This document shows positions 22,885 through 31,380 of a stretch of 39,294 nucleotides of DNA, in pieces. The stretch covers positions 1-39,294 of the forward strand of contig CANCPC010000011.1 in NCBI GenBank assembly GCA_947379965.1. Direction: 5' to 3'. The stretch comes from Flavobacteriaceae bacterium (GTDB lineage Bacteria; Bacteroidota; Bacteroidia; Flavobacteriales; Flavobacteriaceae). The stretch's first letter is position 1. Every line of letters begins with the position of its first letter. The notes beneath the pieces were generated by a model that did no database searches, was not told where the DNA came from, and saw only the letters and a list, made by a program, of their open reading frames with translations. The translations under genes and the position numbers were made by a program.

Positions 22885-23565
22885 TTAATCAGCAATTCTT
22901 TTAAGTTTATAGATCTCCTTAACGACAATTTTTTTTCCAATTAATTCGATTAGGCCTAATTTATTAAAATCAGATAATAAGCGAATACAACTTTCTGTAG
23001 CTGTTCCAATCATTCCTGCTAATTCTTCACGTGAAAGCTGAATGTGTAGCGACCCATCAGGATTAGTTCCAAAAGTGTCTAAAAGATAAATTAGCGTTTC
23101 TGCTAATCGTTCTTTTACTGTTTTTTGTGACATGGACACCATGTGGTCGTCTGATTCTTTCAAATCACCACAAATAGTTTTCATCATATTCATCGAAAAC
23201 TGATTGTTTTTGTCAAACATACCCATTACTTCACTTCTAGGAATAAAACAAATTTCCATGTCTTCAAGTGCAACAGCGCTTAAGTTTGTAGGTTCATCAC
23301 TAATCATGGACCGTTGGCCTAATAACTCACCTGGCTTGACTAGTTTTACAATTTGGTCTTTACCATTTGCGCTCAATTTTGATAGTTTGCAAACGCCTCC
23401 CTTTACACAGTATATTCCGTTTACAATTTCTCCTTCTTCAAAAATATTTTCTCCTTTTTTGATTGTGTAAGACGTTTTGCATTCAGCAAGTTTTACTAAT
23501 TCATCTTTGTTAAGTGCTTTTAAAGAACTGAATTCTCTAACAATGCATTGTTCACATTTACTCAT
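22885..23565 (-). CDS. Crp/Fnr-family regulator, likely oxygen/redox control of the cbb3 genes
   Basis: Encodes 226 residues. An N-terminal Cys pair (C4-x2-C7: SKCEQC) precedes a cyclic-nucleotide-binding-like jelly roll (about 20-120), a dimer helix (125-145), and a winged helix with LSREELAGMIGTATESCIRL; the recognition helix keeps the Glu and Arg that read TGA half-sites in Crp/Fnr. A further Cys (C106, in EICFIP) aligns with the fourth cluster ligand of E. coli FNR (C122). The Cys that would match FNR C29 is absent at the expected spacing. An iron-sulfur sensor is thus plausible but unproven. It diverges from ccoI across a shared Fnr-like palindrome and is the obvious candidate to bind all three palindromes of the window. 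Confidence 0.87.
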   Translation of the reverse strand: MSKCEQCIVREFSSLKALNKDELVKLAECKTSYTIKKGENIFEEGEIVNGIYCVKGGVCKLSKLSANGKDQIVKLVKPGELLGQRSMISDEPTNLSAVALEDMEICFIPRSEVMGMFDKNNQFSMNMMKTICGDLKESDDHMVSMSQKTVKERLAETLIYLLDTFGTNPDGSLHIQLSREELAGMIGTATESCIRLLSDFNKLGLIELIGKKIVVKEIYKLKRIAD

Positions 23566-23590
23566 AAAAATAGGGGTATTAGCATTAGTA

Positions 23591-23598
23591 CAAATCTA
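23591..23598 (-). promoter_or_regulatory. TAnnTTTG element of the fnr-like gene
   Basis: TAGATTTG on the minus strand (CAAATCTA on the plus), 25 bases before the ATG at 23565. The centre of the Fnr-like palindrome (23614.5) lies only 23.5 bases from the 3' end of this element, so a bound dimer would cover the -33 region and should block transcription. Confidence 0.55.
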
Positions 23599-23606
23599 CA
23601 AAAATA

Positions 23607-23650
23607 TATGATAATTATCATACTTTAAATTTGATCAGTTAGTAAATTTG
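23607..23650 (+). promoter_or_regulatory. ccoI: Fnr-like operator and class II promoter of ccoI
   Basis: A 16-bp perfect palindrome TATGATAATTATCATA (23607-23622) is followed by the TAnnTTTG element TAAATTTG (23643-23650). Centre to element end is 35.5 bases, placing the operator near -41.5, the class II position. No TTG is present at -33, as expected for an activator-dependent promoter. ATG 23675 is 24 bases on. Confidence 0.75.
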
Positions 23651-23674
23651 TTATTTATAAATTTGAATTTGTTT

Positions 23675-26113
23675 ATGGAGCGACAAAACTGTTTTCATTG
23701 TGGTTTAGAAATTATAAATCAAGATTTAATTGCTTTTGATGAAAAACAATTTTGTTGTACCGGTTGTAAAACGGTTTACGAAATTTTCAGTATCAATGAT
23801 TTGATTTGCTATTATGATTTCGAAAAATCTCCTGGATCTACACCGCTTGATATTATTGGTAAATATGATTTTTTGGATAATGAAAGTATCGTTTCAAAAC
23901 TTTTGGATTTTCAAGAGGAATCAATAGCAATTGTGTCACTCAATATTCCTCATATTCACTGTAGTTCTTGTATTTGGATTCTCGAAAACTTGCAACGTCT
24001 CGAAAAAGGTATAAGTGTTTCGCAAGTTAATTTTCCCGAAAAAACAATACGAATTACTTATAATCCTGAAAAAGTTTCACTTAAAACCATTGCGCATTTA
24101 TTGACCTCTATTGGTTACGAACCCTACATAAGTTTAGAGAATTACGAAACCGGAAAAAGCGATGTAGACCGAAGTTTAACCTATAAACTTGGTGTTGCTT
24201 TCTTTTGTTTTGGTAATATTATGTTGCTTTCGTTTCCTGAATATTTCGAAGTAAAGGAGTTTTGGTTAGATCAATATCGAGTCTTTTTTCGCTGGCTAAT
24301 TTTTATTTTATCACTGCCTAGTTTCTTTTATTCGGCGAGCGGTTATTATGTTTCGGCTTACAAAAGCATTCGGTCTAAAATGTTAAACATTGATATTCCT
24401 ATTGCTTTGGGAATTATTGTAATGTTTGTAAGGAGCTCTTTTGATATATTTATGGATTATGGTTCTGGCTTTTTCGACAGCCTAACGGGATTGATTTTCT
24501 TTATGCTTTTGGGTAAAATGTTTCAAATAAAAACCTATAGTTTCTTAAGTTTCGAGAGAGATTTTAAATCCTATTTTCCCATTGCAATTACCAAAATTAG
24601 TTCTGATTCTTCTGAAGAAATTGTTCCTATATATGATATTCAGAAAGGAGATCGCTTAGTAATCAGAAATCAAGAATTGATTCCTGTAGATGGGATTTTA
24701 ATTTCTGAAAAAGCCGAAATTGATTATAGTTTTGTCACTGGTGAAGCAATTCCAATTACTAAAAAATCGGGAGATAAAGTTTTTGCTGGCGGAAAACAAA
24801 TTGGAAAAGTCATCGAAATGGAAGTCTTGCATTCGGTTTCTCAAAGTTATTTGACACAGCTTTGGAGCAATGATGTTTTTCAGAAAAATGTCGAGCAAAA
24901 GTACAAAACCATTACTGATCGAATTAGTCGATATTTCACACCAATACTTTTATTAATTGCCTTTTCAGGATTTGGATATTGGATTTTTATTAACTCAAAT
25001 ACGGCTTTTAATGTGTTTACGGCTGTTTTAATTGTTGCTTGTCCGTGTGCATTGGCATTGACGGCGCCATTTACTTTTGGTACTATTTTGAGGATTTTAG
25101 GGAAAGACAAATTTTATCTCAAAAATGCTTTGGTTATCGAACAATTAGCAAAAGTAGACACTATAGTTTTTGATAAAACAGGAACGATTACGACCAATAA
25201 AAAATCAAATATTTTATTTAAATCCTTCCCCTACGAAGGAGGCGAGCAAAAACCTATAAATACTATTGATACTTTACTATTAATTAAAAATGCTCTTCGT
25301 GGATCTAATCATCCTTTAAGTAGAATGTTATATGATTTTTTACCTGAAACGAAAAAATTAAATATAGATCATTTTGAAGAATTCACGGGGAAAGGAATTC
25401 TTGCTGAAATTGATGGAAATATAATTCGAATTGGCTCTCTTGAATTTATTAGTGAATATATCCCTTTGCCAGTTTCTACTCCCTCTCCTTCAGGTAGAGC
25501 TAGGGAAGGGAACACCTCAGTTCATATCTCGATTAATGCTATTTATTTCGGGAAATACATTTTCAATAATCAATATCGAGAGGGTTTGGAATCGCTTTTT
25601 AAGAAATTAAGCGCTAATTATCAAATCAAGGTTTTATCGGGTGATAATGAAGGGGAACGCGAAACTTTAGAATGTATTTTGCCCATAGGAACGGAATTAA
25701 TTTTTAATCAAAAGCCTGAGCAAAAATTAGAGTTTATCAGAAAATTACAGCAAGAAGGAAAAAATGTAATGATGGTAGGCGATGGTTTAAACGATGCGGG
25801 GGCTTTGGCACAAAGTAACATTGGAATTTCGATTTCGGAAAATGTCAATGTTTTTTCGCCAGCGTGTGATGCTATTCTTGATGCAGCTGAGTTTAAAAGA
25901 TTGGATTATTTTTTAAGATTATCTAAAAAAGCAATCACAACTATAAAAATGAGTTTTGTCTTATCATTAGTATATAATGTTGTAGGCTTATCTTTTGCCA
26001 TAACCGGAAAACTATTGCCATTAGTTGCGGCAATTATAATGCCTTTAAGTACCATTACAATTGTTAGTTTTGTAACGATTATGAGTAGCTTTTACTCTAA
26101 AAAATTGAAATAG
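23675..26113 (+). CDS. ccoI: Copper-transporting P-type ATPase for cbb3 oxidase assembly
   Basis: Encodes 812 residues from ATG 23675 (MERQNCFHCGLEI). An in-frame upstream start at 23648 overlaps the promoter and is rejected. In order: an N-terminal Cys-rich metal-binding domain (CFHCG, then CCTGC), an HMA domain with HCSSCIW, six or more membrane helices, VTGEAIPITKK (actuator), CPCALALTAPF (transport site), FDKTGTITTNKKS (phospho-Asp), SNHPLSRML (HP), SGDNEG and MVGDGLNDAGAL. It loads copper for the CuB site of cbb3 oxidase. Odd: the nucleotide-binding domain has two low-similarity inserts, around SFPYEGGEQ (residues ~515-525) and STPSPSGRAREGNTS (~601-615), encoded by palindromic repeat-like DNA. 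Confidence 0.94.
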   Translation: MERQNCFHCGLEIINQDLIAFDEKQFCCTGCKTVYEIFSINDLICYYDFEKSPGSTPLDIIGKYDFLDNESIVSKLLDFQEESIAIVSLNIPHIHCSSCIWILENLQRLEKGISVSQVNFPEKTIRITYNPEKVSLKTIAHLLTSIGYEPYISLENYETGKSDVDRSLTYKLGVAFFCFGNIMLLSFPEYFEVKEFWLDQYRVFFRWLIFILSLPSFFYSASGYYVSAYKSIRSKMLNIDIPIALGIIVMFVRSSFDIFMDYGSGFFDSLTGLIFFMLLGKMFQIKTYSFLSFERDFKSYFPIAITKISSDSSEEIVPIYDIQKGDRLVIRNQELIPVDGILISEKAEIDYSFVTGEAIPITKKSGDKVFAGGKQIGKVIEMEVLHSVSQSYLTQLWSNDVFQKNVEQKYKTITDRISRYFTPILLLIAFSGFGYWIFINSNTAFNVFTAVLIVACPCALALTAPFTFGTILRILGKDKFYLKNALVIEQLAKVDTIVFDKTGTITTNKKSNILFKSFPYEGGEQKPINTIDTLLLIKNALRGSNHPLSRMLYDFLPETKKLNIDHFEEFTGKGILAEIDGNIIRIGSLEFISEYIPLPVSTPSPSGRAREGNTSVHISINAIYFGKYIFNNQYREGLESLFKKLSANYQIKVLSGDNEGERETLECILPIGTELIFNQKPEQKLEFIRKLQQEGKNVMMVGDGLNDAGALAQSNIGISISENVNVFSPACDAILDAAEFKRLDYFLRLSKKAITTIKMSFVLSLVYNVVGLSFAITGKLLPLVAAIIMPLSTITIVSFVTIMSSFYSKKLK
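25223..25240 (+). repeat. Repeat-like palindrome inside ccoI (first)
   Basis: TCCTTC (25223-25228) and GAAGGA (25235-25240) are inverted around CCCTAC, in frame within ccoI and GC-richer than its surroundings. It encodes SFPYEGG in a region where the P-type ATPase family is variable. It may be the remnant of a dispersed element. Confidence 0.4.
25481..25510 (+). repeat. Repeat-derived insert inside ccoI (second)
   Basis: CCCTCTCCTTCAGGTAGAG followed by CTAGGGAAGGG is an imperfect inverted repeat of the CTCTCC type also seen in the spacer at 2536-2565. It encodes PSPSGRAREG. It lies in frame and the downstream motifs are intact. Confidence 0.55.
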
Positions 26114-26162
26114 ATTAGATGTTCTAATAGGATTAATTTTTCATAATTTATCAAAATAACTC

Positions 26163-26210
26163 AAATATGACAATTGTCATATTTTAAATAAAATGCCTAA
26201 AGTATTTTTG
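26163..26210 (+). promoter_or_regulatory. ccoS: Fnr-like operator and promoter of the ccoS-NO-Q-P genes
   Basis: A 22-bp perfect palindrome (26163-26184) with core TATGACAATTGTCATA is followed by TATTTTTG (26203-26210), a TAnnTTTG element. Centre to element end is 36.5 bases, within 1 base of the ccoI promoter. ATG 26231 follows after 20 bases. It is the longest of the three operators. Confidence 0.78.
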
Positions 26211-26230
26211 TTATTCTAACATAAAATAAC

Positions 26231-26422
26231 ATGAGTGTCATTTATTTACTAATTTCTATAAGCATTCTCGTTGCAATTGTTTTTTTTATCGCTTTTATAA
26301 GAGCAGTAAAGTCAGGGCAATATGATGACGACTACACGCCTTCCGTCAGAATTCTGTTTGATGACGAATTAATAAAAGAAAATCCAAAATCAGTACAAAT
26401 AACCAAAGAAAAACAAATTTAA
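26231..26422 (+). CDS. ccoS: cbb3 oxidase maturation protein CcoS
   Basis: The 63-residue product has one N-terminal membrane helix (MSVIYLLISISILVAIVFFI), then FIRAVKSGQYDDDYTPSVRI and LFDD, the CcoS signature (PF03597). It is needed for cofactor insertion into the cbb3 oxidase. Only 2 bases separate it from the ccoN-O start, so the two are coupled. It is directly behind the Fnr-like promoter and first in the oxidase operon. Confidence 0.95.
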   Translation: MSVIYLLISISILVAIVFFIAFIRAVKSGQYDDDYTPSVRILFDDELIKENPKSVQITKEKQI

Positions 26423-26424
26423 TT

Positions 26425-28614
26425 ATGGAGATGCAACAATTTTATTATGACAACAAAATTGTAAGGAATTTTATTTACGCTACCATTGTTTTTGGTGTAG
26501 TAGGAATGTCTGTTGGGCTATTAGAAGCCTTCTTTTATCTTTTTCCAAATATGACCGACGGAATTTCCTGGTTGAGTTACGGAAGATTAAGACCCTTACA
26601 TACGAATGCAGTAATCTTTGCTTTTGTGGGTAATGCCATGTTTGCAGGGGTTTATTATTCGCTCCAGCGATTGTTAAAAGCGAGGATGTTTAGTGATTTT
26701 TTAAGCAACCTGAACTTTTGGGGTTGGCAATTGATTATTGTTGCAGCAGCAATTTCCTTACCATTAGGTTTTAGTACTTCTAAAGAATATGCTGAACTAG
26801 AGTGGCCAATAGATATTGCTATCGCTTTGATTTGGGTGGTATTTGGTATTAATATGATTGGTACAATTATCAAAAGAAGAGAACGCCATTTGTATGTTGC
26901 GATTTGGTTTTACATAGCAACATTTGTAACTGTAGCCGTTTTGCATATTTTTAATAGCTTAGAATTGCCAGTAAGTGCTATGAAAAGTTATTCAGTTTAT
27001 GCAGGGGTTCAGGATGCTTTAGTTCAATGGTGGTATGGTCACAATGCAGTTGCCTTTTTCTTGACAACTCCGTTTTTAGGAATGATGTATTATTTTGTTC
27101 CAAAAGTGGCTAATCGTCCTGTTTATTCCTATAGATTGTCTATAGTTCACTTTTGGTCCTTGATTTTTATTTATATATGGGCTGGTCCACACCATTTATT
27201 GTATTCTGCTTTGCCAAACTGGGCTCAGAATTTAGGTGTTGTCTTTTCAATTATGTTGATTGCTCCCTCTTGGGGCGGAATGATAAACGGACTTCTAACT
27301 TTACGTGGCGTATGGGATAAAGTTCGAGTTGAACCAGTTTTGAAATTCTTTGTGGTAGCAATTACAGGTTATGGAATGGCTACTTTTGAAGGTCCAATGT
27401 TATCTCTTAAAAGTGTAAATGCTATAGCACATTATACGGATTGGATTATTGCTCACGTTCACGTGGGTGCATTAGCATGGAACGGTTTTATGTCATTTGG
27501 TATCATCTATTGGTTAATACCAAGAATGGCAAAAACCAAATTATATTCGGTTAAATTAGCTAATTTCCACTTTTGGATAGGGACTTTAGGTATTATATTT
27601 TATACACTTCCAATGTATGTAGCAGGATTTACTCAGGCTTCTATGTGGAAACAATTTAATCCAGATGGAACCCTAACTTATGGTAACTTTCTTGAAACCG
27701 TAACTCAAATAATGCCTATGTATTGGATGAGAGCATTTGGTGGTGTTCTATATCTTGTTGGCATGTTTGTATTGGTATATAATATTATTCAAACGGTTAG
27801 ATTTGGGCCATCAATCGAAGACGAATTAGCCGAAGCTCCTGCTTTAGTGAAAATTAGTGCAGGCAGAATTAAAGGTGAAAAATACCATGCTTGGTTGGAA
27901 AGAAAACCAATTCAATTGACCATTTTTGCTTTAATCGCAATATTAATTGGTGGAATTATTCAAATTGTACCTACAATTATGATTAAATCAAATATACCAA
28001 CAATTGCAAGTGTAAAACCCTATTCGCCTCTAGAATTGCAAGGTCGAGATATATATATCCGGGAAGGATGCGTGGGATGTCACTCTCAATCCGTTCGTCC
28101 TTTCCGTAGCGAAGTAGAACGTTATGGTCCTCAATCTAAAGCGGGAGAATTTGTTTACGATCACCCATTCCTTTGGGGTTCAAAACGTACAGGTCCAGAT
28201 TTATTGAGAGAAGGTGGGAAATACAATGATAACTGGCATTTTAATCACTTTTGGAGCCCACAAAGTATATCTGCAGGGTCTATTATGCCAGCTTATAAAT
28301 GGTTATTTGATAATGAACCAATGGATATTTCAATGACTGAAAAGAAAATGAGAGCCATGCAAACTCTTGGCGTTCCTTATACAGATGAACAAATTGCTAA
28401 CGGAGAAAAAAATTTAAGAGCACAAGCTTTAAAAATAGAAGAAAGTCTTAAAAACGACCCTGACTTTGTAAAAAGTTATGAAAATAGCAAGAAAAAAGCT
28501 TTAGCAAAGGGAGAGAAATTTGTTCCAATGAATGAAAGAGAAATTGTAGCGCTTATCGCTTATATTCAACGTTTAGGAACTGATATTAAAGTTAAAGATA
28601 ACATTAAAAAATAG
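26425..28614 (+). CDS. ccoN: Fused cbb3-type cytochrome c oxidase subunits I and II (CcoN-CcoO)
   Basis: Encodes 729 residues. Residues ~1-480 are CcoN, with His59 (RPLHTN, low-spin haem), His206 (WWYGHN), the His256-His257 pair (GPHH, copper B), and His344/His346 (IAHVHVG, haem ligands) in a 12-helix core. From ~490 comes a CcoO module: one helix (LTIFALIAILIGGIIQIVP) and a monohaem c domain with GCVGCHSQSVRPF (C549-C552-H553) and a Met ligand candidate in GSIMPAYKW. Separate genes in Proteobacteria, these subunits are fused in many Bacteroidota. It reduces oxygen with high affinity and pumps protons. ATG 26425 is used; ATG 26431 is an alternative. Confidence 0.96.
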   Translation: MEMQQFYYDNKIVRNFIYATIVFGVVGMSVGLLEAFFYLFPNMTDGISWLSYGRLRPLHTNAVIFAFVGNAMFAGVYYSLQRLLKARMFSDFLSNLNFWGWQLIIVAAAISLPLGFSTSKEYAELEWPIDIAIALIWVVFGINMIGTIIKRRERHLYVAIWFYIATFVTVAVLHIFNSLELPVSAMKSYSVYAGVQDALVQWWYGHNAVAFFLTTPFLGMMYYFVPKVANRPVYSYRLSIVHFWSLIFIYIWAGPHHLLYSALPNWAQNLGVVFSIMLIAPSWGGMINGLLTLRGVWDKVRVEPVLKFFVVAITGYGMATFEGPMLSLKSVNAIAHYTDWIIAHVHVGALAWNGFMSFGIIYWLIPRMAKTKLYSVKLANFHFWIGTLGIIFYTLPMYVAGFTQASMWKQFNPDGTLTYGNFLETVTQIMPMYWMRAFGGVLYLVGMFVLVYNIIQTVRFGPSIEDELAEAPALVKISAGRIKGEKYHAWLERKPIQLTIFALIAILIGGIIQIVPTIMIKSNIPTIASVKPYSPLELQGRDIYIREGCVGCHSQSVRPFRSEVERYGPQSKAGEFVYDHPFLWGSKRTGPDLLREGGKYNDNWHFNHFWSPQSISAGSIMPAYKWLFDNEPMDISMTEKKMRAMQTLGVPYTDEQIANGEKNLRAQALKIEESLKNDPDFVKSYENSKKKALAKGEKFVPMNEREIVALIAYIQRLGTDIKVKDNIKK

Positions 28615-28618
28615 CATT

Positions 28619-28789
28619 ATGTTCGAACAAATCAAACACAATCTAGAAACTATTGAAGGAATAGAGACGTATCCTATTACCGCTTTATTAATTTTCTTCG
28701 TCTTTTTCATTGGACTTGGTCTTTGGGCTTTTCTTTATAAAAAAGAGAAAATGGATGAAATGAGTAGAATTCCATTGGATGATGAGTAA
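28619..28789 (+). CDS. ccoQ: Small CcoQ-like membrane subunit
   Basis: A 56-residue frame from ATG 28619 to TAA 28787-28789, 4 bases after the ccoN-O stop. It has a polar N-terminus (MFEQIKHNLETIEGIETYPI), one membrane helix (about 21-40, LLIFFVFFIGLGLWAFLY) and a charged tail KKEKMDEMSRIPLDDE. Size, topology and position between ccoO and ccoP are those of CcoQ, the small stabilising subunit. Sequence in this family is poorly conserved, so the call relies on context. Confidence 0.82.
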   Translation: MFEQIKHNLETIEGIETYPITALLIFFVFFIGLGLWAFLYKKEKMDEMSRIPLDDE

Positions 28790-28887
28790 TTATTGAATCA
28801 TTTATTTAAACAAATAATAATTTTTTCTAATCTCAATTCTCACTTTATTAGTGAAGATTGGGAATAGAAAACCAAAAAAATATAAAA

Positions 28888-29823
28888 ATGAAAAAATTAA
28901 TCCCGGCATATATAAGAGTTCTTGTGGTTTTCTTTGCTGTTTTTGGTGCAATGGAATATTTTATTGATTCAGGTGATCAACCGGCATTTATTAAATACCC
29001 AATGGTTTCCCTCTTCTTATTTGTATTTCTTTTTCTTTTAATTGCAATCGAAATTACCGTAAATGCAGTAGACACCATAACCTATCAATTGCTTACTGAC
29101 GAACAAAAAAATCGACTTGGCGAAGTAAATAGTGTGAGTTTTAAAGAAAGTCAATGGTTTAAAAATTTGGTAATAGCATTGACAAAATCAGAACCAATCG
29201 AAAATGAAGGACAATTATTGTTAGATCATGATTATGATGGAATCAAAGAATTAGATAACAATTTACCACCTTGGTGGGTTTATTTATTCTATGGCTGTAT
29301 CATTTTTGCAGTTGTTTATTTATTTCGTTTTGAAGTAATGGGTGGAGACAATCAAGAAATGGAGCTTAAAAAAGAGATGGCTCAAGCCAAAATTGAAGTA
29401 GCACAATACATGAAAAATGCACCTGATTTAATGGATGAAAAAACTGTTACTTTATTAACAAGTAAAGTAGATCTAGCAGCAGGAAAAACGATTTTTATGG
29501 CTAATTGTGTGGCTTGTCACAGAACGGATGCAGGAGGTCAAATTGGACCAAATTTAACAGATGATCACTGGATTTTGGGTGGTGGAATCAAAAATGTGTT
29601 TCATACGATCACCAATGGTGGTCGTGACGGAAAGGGAATGATCGCGTGGTCTAAAAATGGTTTGAAACCTAAAGATATTCAGCATGTTGCTAGTTATGTA
29701 CTATCATTACAGGGGAGTAATCCTGTAAATCCTAAAGCATCAGAAGGTGAAATTTGGATTGATCCTAGTGCTGATAAAAATAAACTAAAAACAGATGATG
29801 TACAAAAAATAAAAAATAATTAA
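28888..29823 (+). CDS. ccoP: cbb3 oxidase subunit III (CcoP), single-haem form
   Basis: Encodes 311 residues from ATG 28888 (MKKLIPAYIRVLVVFF). A TTG-started extension to 28858 is rejected. Three hydrophobic helices lie at about 5-25, 34-58 and 128-147 (WWVYLFYGCIIFAVVYLFRF). The periplasmic part has one cytochrome c site, NCVACHRT (C207-C210-H211), with a Met candidate in GKGMIAW. Proteobacterial CcoP usually has two haems and one helix, so this is the shorter haem, longer membrane variant. The block NNLPPWWVYLF is the CcoP N-terminal domain signature. It starts 98 bases after ccoQ. Confidence 0.92.
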   Translation: MKKLIPAYIRVLVVFFAVFGAMEYFIDSGDQPAFIKYPMVSLFLFVFLFLLIAIEITVNAVDTITYQLLTDEQKNRLGEVNSVSFKESQWFKNLVIALTKSEPIENEGQLLLDHDYDGIKELDNNLPPWWVYLFYGCIIFAVVYLFRFEVMGGDNQEMELKKEMAQAKIEVAQYMKNAPDLMDEKTVTLLTSKVDLAAGKTIFMANCVACHRTDAGGQIGPNLTDDHWILGGGIKNVFHTITNGGRDGKGMIAWSKNGLKPKDIQHVASYVLSLQGSNPVNPKASEGEIWIDPSADKNKLKTDDVQKIKNN

Positions 29824-29938
29824 GCAATAGTTCTTGGATTATTACACGATTCATTTTTTTTAAATCCTGTTTCAAAAATATAAATGTATTTGTCTGAATA
29901 TCCTTTTAGATTAAATTAATAAATATTAAATTTAAACC

Positions 29939-31357
29939 ATGTCAAAAATACCAGACGAAGCTTTTAGAGATACTATTGCGACAATTGATGAAGAAGGAAA
30001 CAGAAAGTTTGTATTTCCAAAAAAACCATCAGGTAAATTTTATAGATATAGAAAATGGGTAAGCTATTTTTTGTTACTTATTCTAATTGCAAATCCATTT
30101 GTTAAGATAAATGGCAATCAGTTTATGATGTTCAATGTTTTAGAACGTCGATTTAACATTTTTGGTTTTCCTTTTTGGCCACAAGATTTTTATCTTTTTG
30201 TTCTTTTTATGATTGTTGGCGTCGTTTTTGTCATTCTTTTTACAGTAATTTTTGGCCGGATTTTTTGTGGATGGATTTGTCCACAAACTATTTTTCTCGA
30301 AATGGTATTCAGAAGAATTGAATATTGGATTGAAGGCGATCGAGGAGCTCAAATTCGATTATCGAAACAAGAATGGAACTCTGAAAAAATTGGTAAAAAA
30401 ATCTTAAAATGGTCTATTTTCTTGATAATTTCTTTTTTCATCGCCAATGTTTTTTTAGCCTATCTTATTGGTAGCGATGAATTATTGAAAATGGTTTATG
30501 ATGGCCCCGAAAATCATTTAAGCACTTTAATCTCACTTTCTATTTTTACGGGTGTTTTCTATTTTATTTTTACTTGGTTTAGAGAGCAAGTTTGTATTAT
30601 AGCTTGTCCTTACGGAAGATTACAAGGTGTTTTATTAGATAATAAATCTATTAACGTGGCTTATGATTTTGTTCGAGGTGAAAAAGAATCGGGTAGAGCT
30701 AAATTCAATAAACAAGAAGATAGAGAATCTACCGGAAAAGGGGATTGTATCGACTGTAAACAATGTGTACATGTTTGTCCAACTGGCATCGATATTCGTA
30801 ACGGAACTCAACTAGAATGTATCAATTGCACCGCTTGTATTGACGAATGCGATACGATTATGGAAGGAGTAGGTTTGCCAAAAGGACTTATTCGTTACGC
30901 TTCTGAAGATGAAATTGAGAAAAACTCAAAATTCAAATTCACAGCAAGAATGAAAGGCTATAGTGCCGTATTGCTTATTCTTATTGGAGTTTTAGTTGGA
31001 TTATTATTTTTACGTACCGAAGTGGAAGCTACTTTTTTGAGGTTGCCAGGACAATTGTTTCAACATAAAGGAGATAATATCAGCAATATTTATACTTTTA
31101 AAATAATTAATAAAACCAACAATAGTTTTGATGATATACACTTCAAATTGGTAGGGATAAGAGGAACTTTAAAAGTGGTTGGTCAGCAAGACTTAAAAGT
31201 GCCAAAACAAGGTATGAAAAGCGGAACATTATTCATTGAAATCAATCAGAATTTATTAGAAAGTGATAAAACTAAATTGAAAATCGACGTTTATGATGGC
31301 AATAAAAAAATCGAAACTAGTAAAACTAGTTTTTTAAGTCCGCAAACTTTTGATTAA
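29939..31357 (+). CDS. ccoG: cbb3 assembly ferredoxin-like protein CcoG (FixG/RdxA)
   Basis: Encodes 472 residues. A membrane core with CGWICPQTIFLEM and CIIACPYGRLQG precedes a pair of 4Fe-4S-type clusters: CIDCKQCVHVCP, then CINCTACIDECD. A last helix and a C-terminal Ig-like periplasmic domain (from about 365) follow. FixG proteins act in copper reduction or redox steps during oxidase assembly. The gene lies 115 bases after ccoP and 23 before fixH, in the normal ccoGHIS neighbourhood but with I and S moved ahead of the oxidase genes. No extra promoter of the TAnnTTTG type was found before it. Confidence 0.95.
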   Translation: MSKIPDEAFRDTIATIDEEGNRKFVFPKKPSGKFYRYRKWVSYFLLLILIANPFVKINGNQFMMFNVLERRFNIFGFPFWPQDFYLFVLFMIVGVVFVILFTVIFGRIFCGWICPQTIFLEMVFRRIEYWIEGDRGAQIRLSKQEWNSEKIGKKILKWSIFLIISFFIANVFLAYLIGSDELLKMVYDGPENHLSTLISLSIFTGVFYFIFTWFREQVCIIACPYGRLQGVLLDNKSINVAYDFVRGEKESGRAKFNKQEDRESTGKGDCIDCKQCVHVCPTGIDIRNGTQLECINCTACIDECDTIMEGVGLPKGLIRYASEDEIEKNSKFKFTARMKGYSAVLLILIGVLVGLLFLRTEVEATFLRLPGQLFQHKGDNISNIYTFKIINKTNNSFDDIHFKLVGIRGTLKVVGQQDLKVPKQGMKSGTLFIEINQNLLESDKTKLKIDVYDGNKKIETSKTSFLSPQTFD

Positions 31358-31380
31358 CTTTAAAATGTTAAATCTATAAT

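Noticed and set aside
23648-23674. Earlier start for CcoI
   Set aside because: It overlaps the TAAATTTG element; the family begins close to the Cys-rich motif after MERQNC.
28858-28887. TTG start for CcoP
   Set aside because: It adds ten polar residues before the natural ATG at 28888, with no support.
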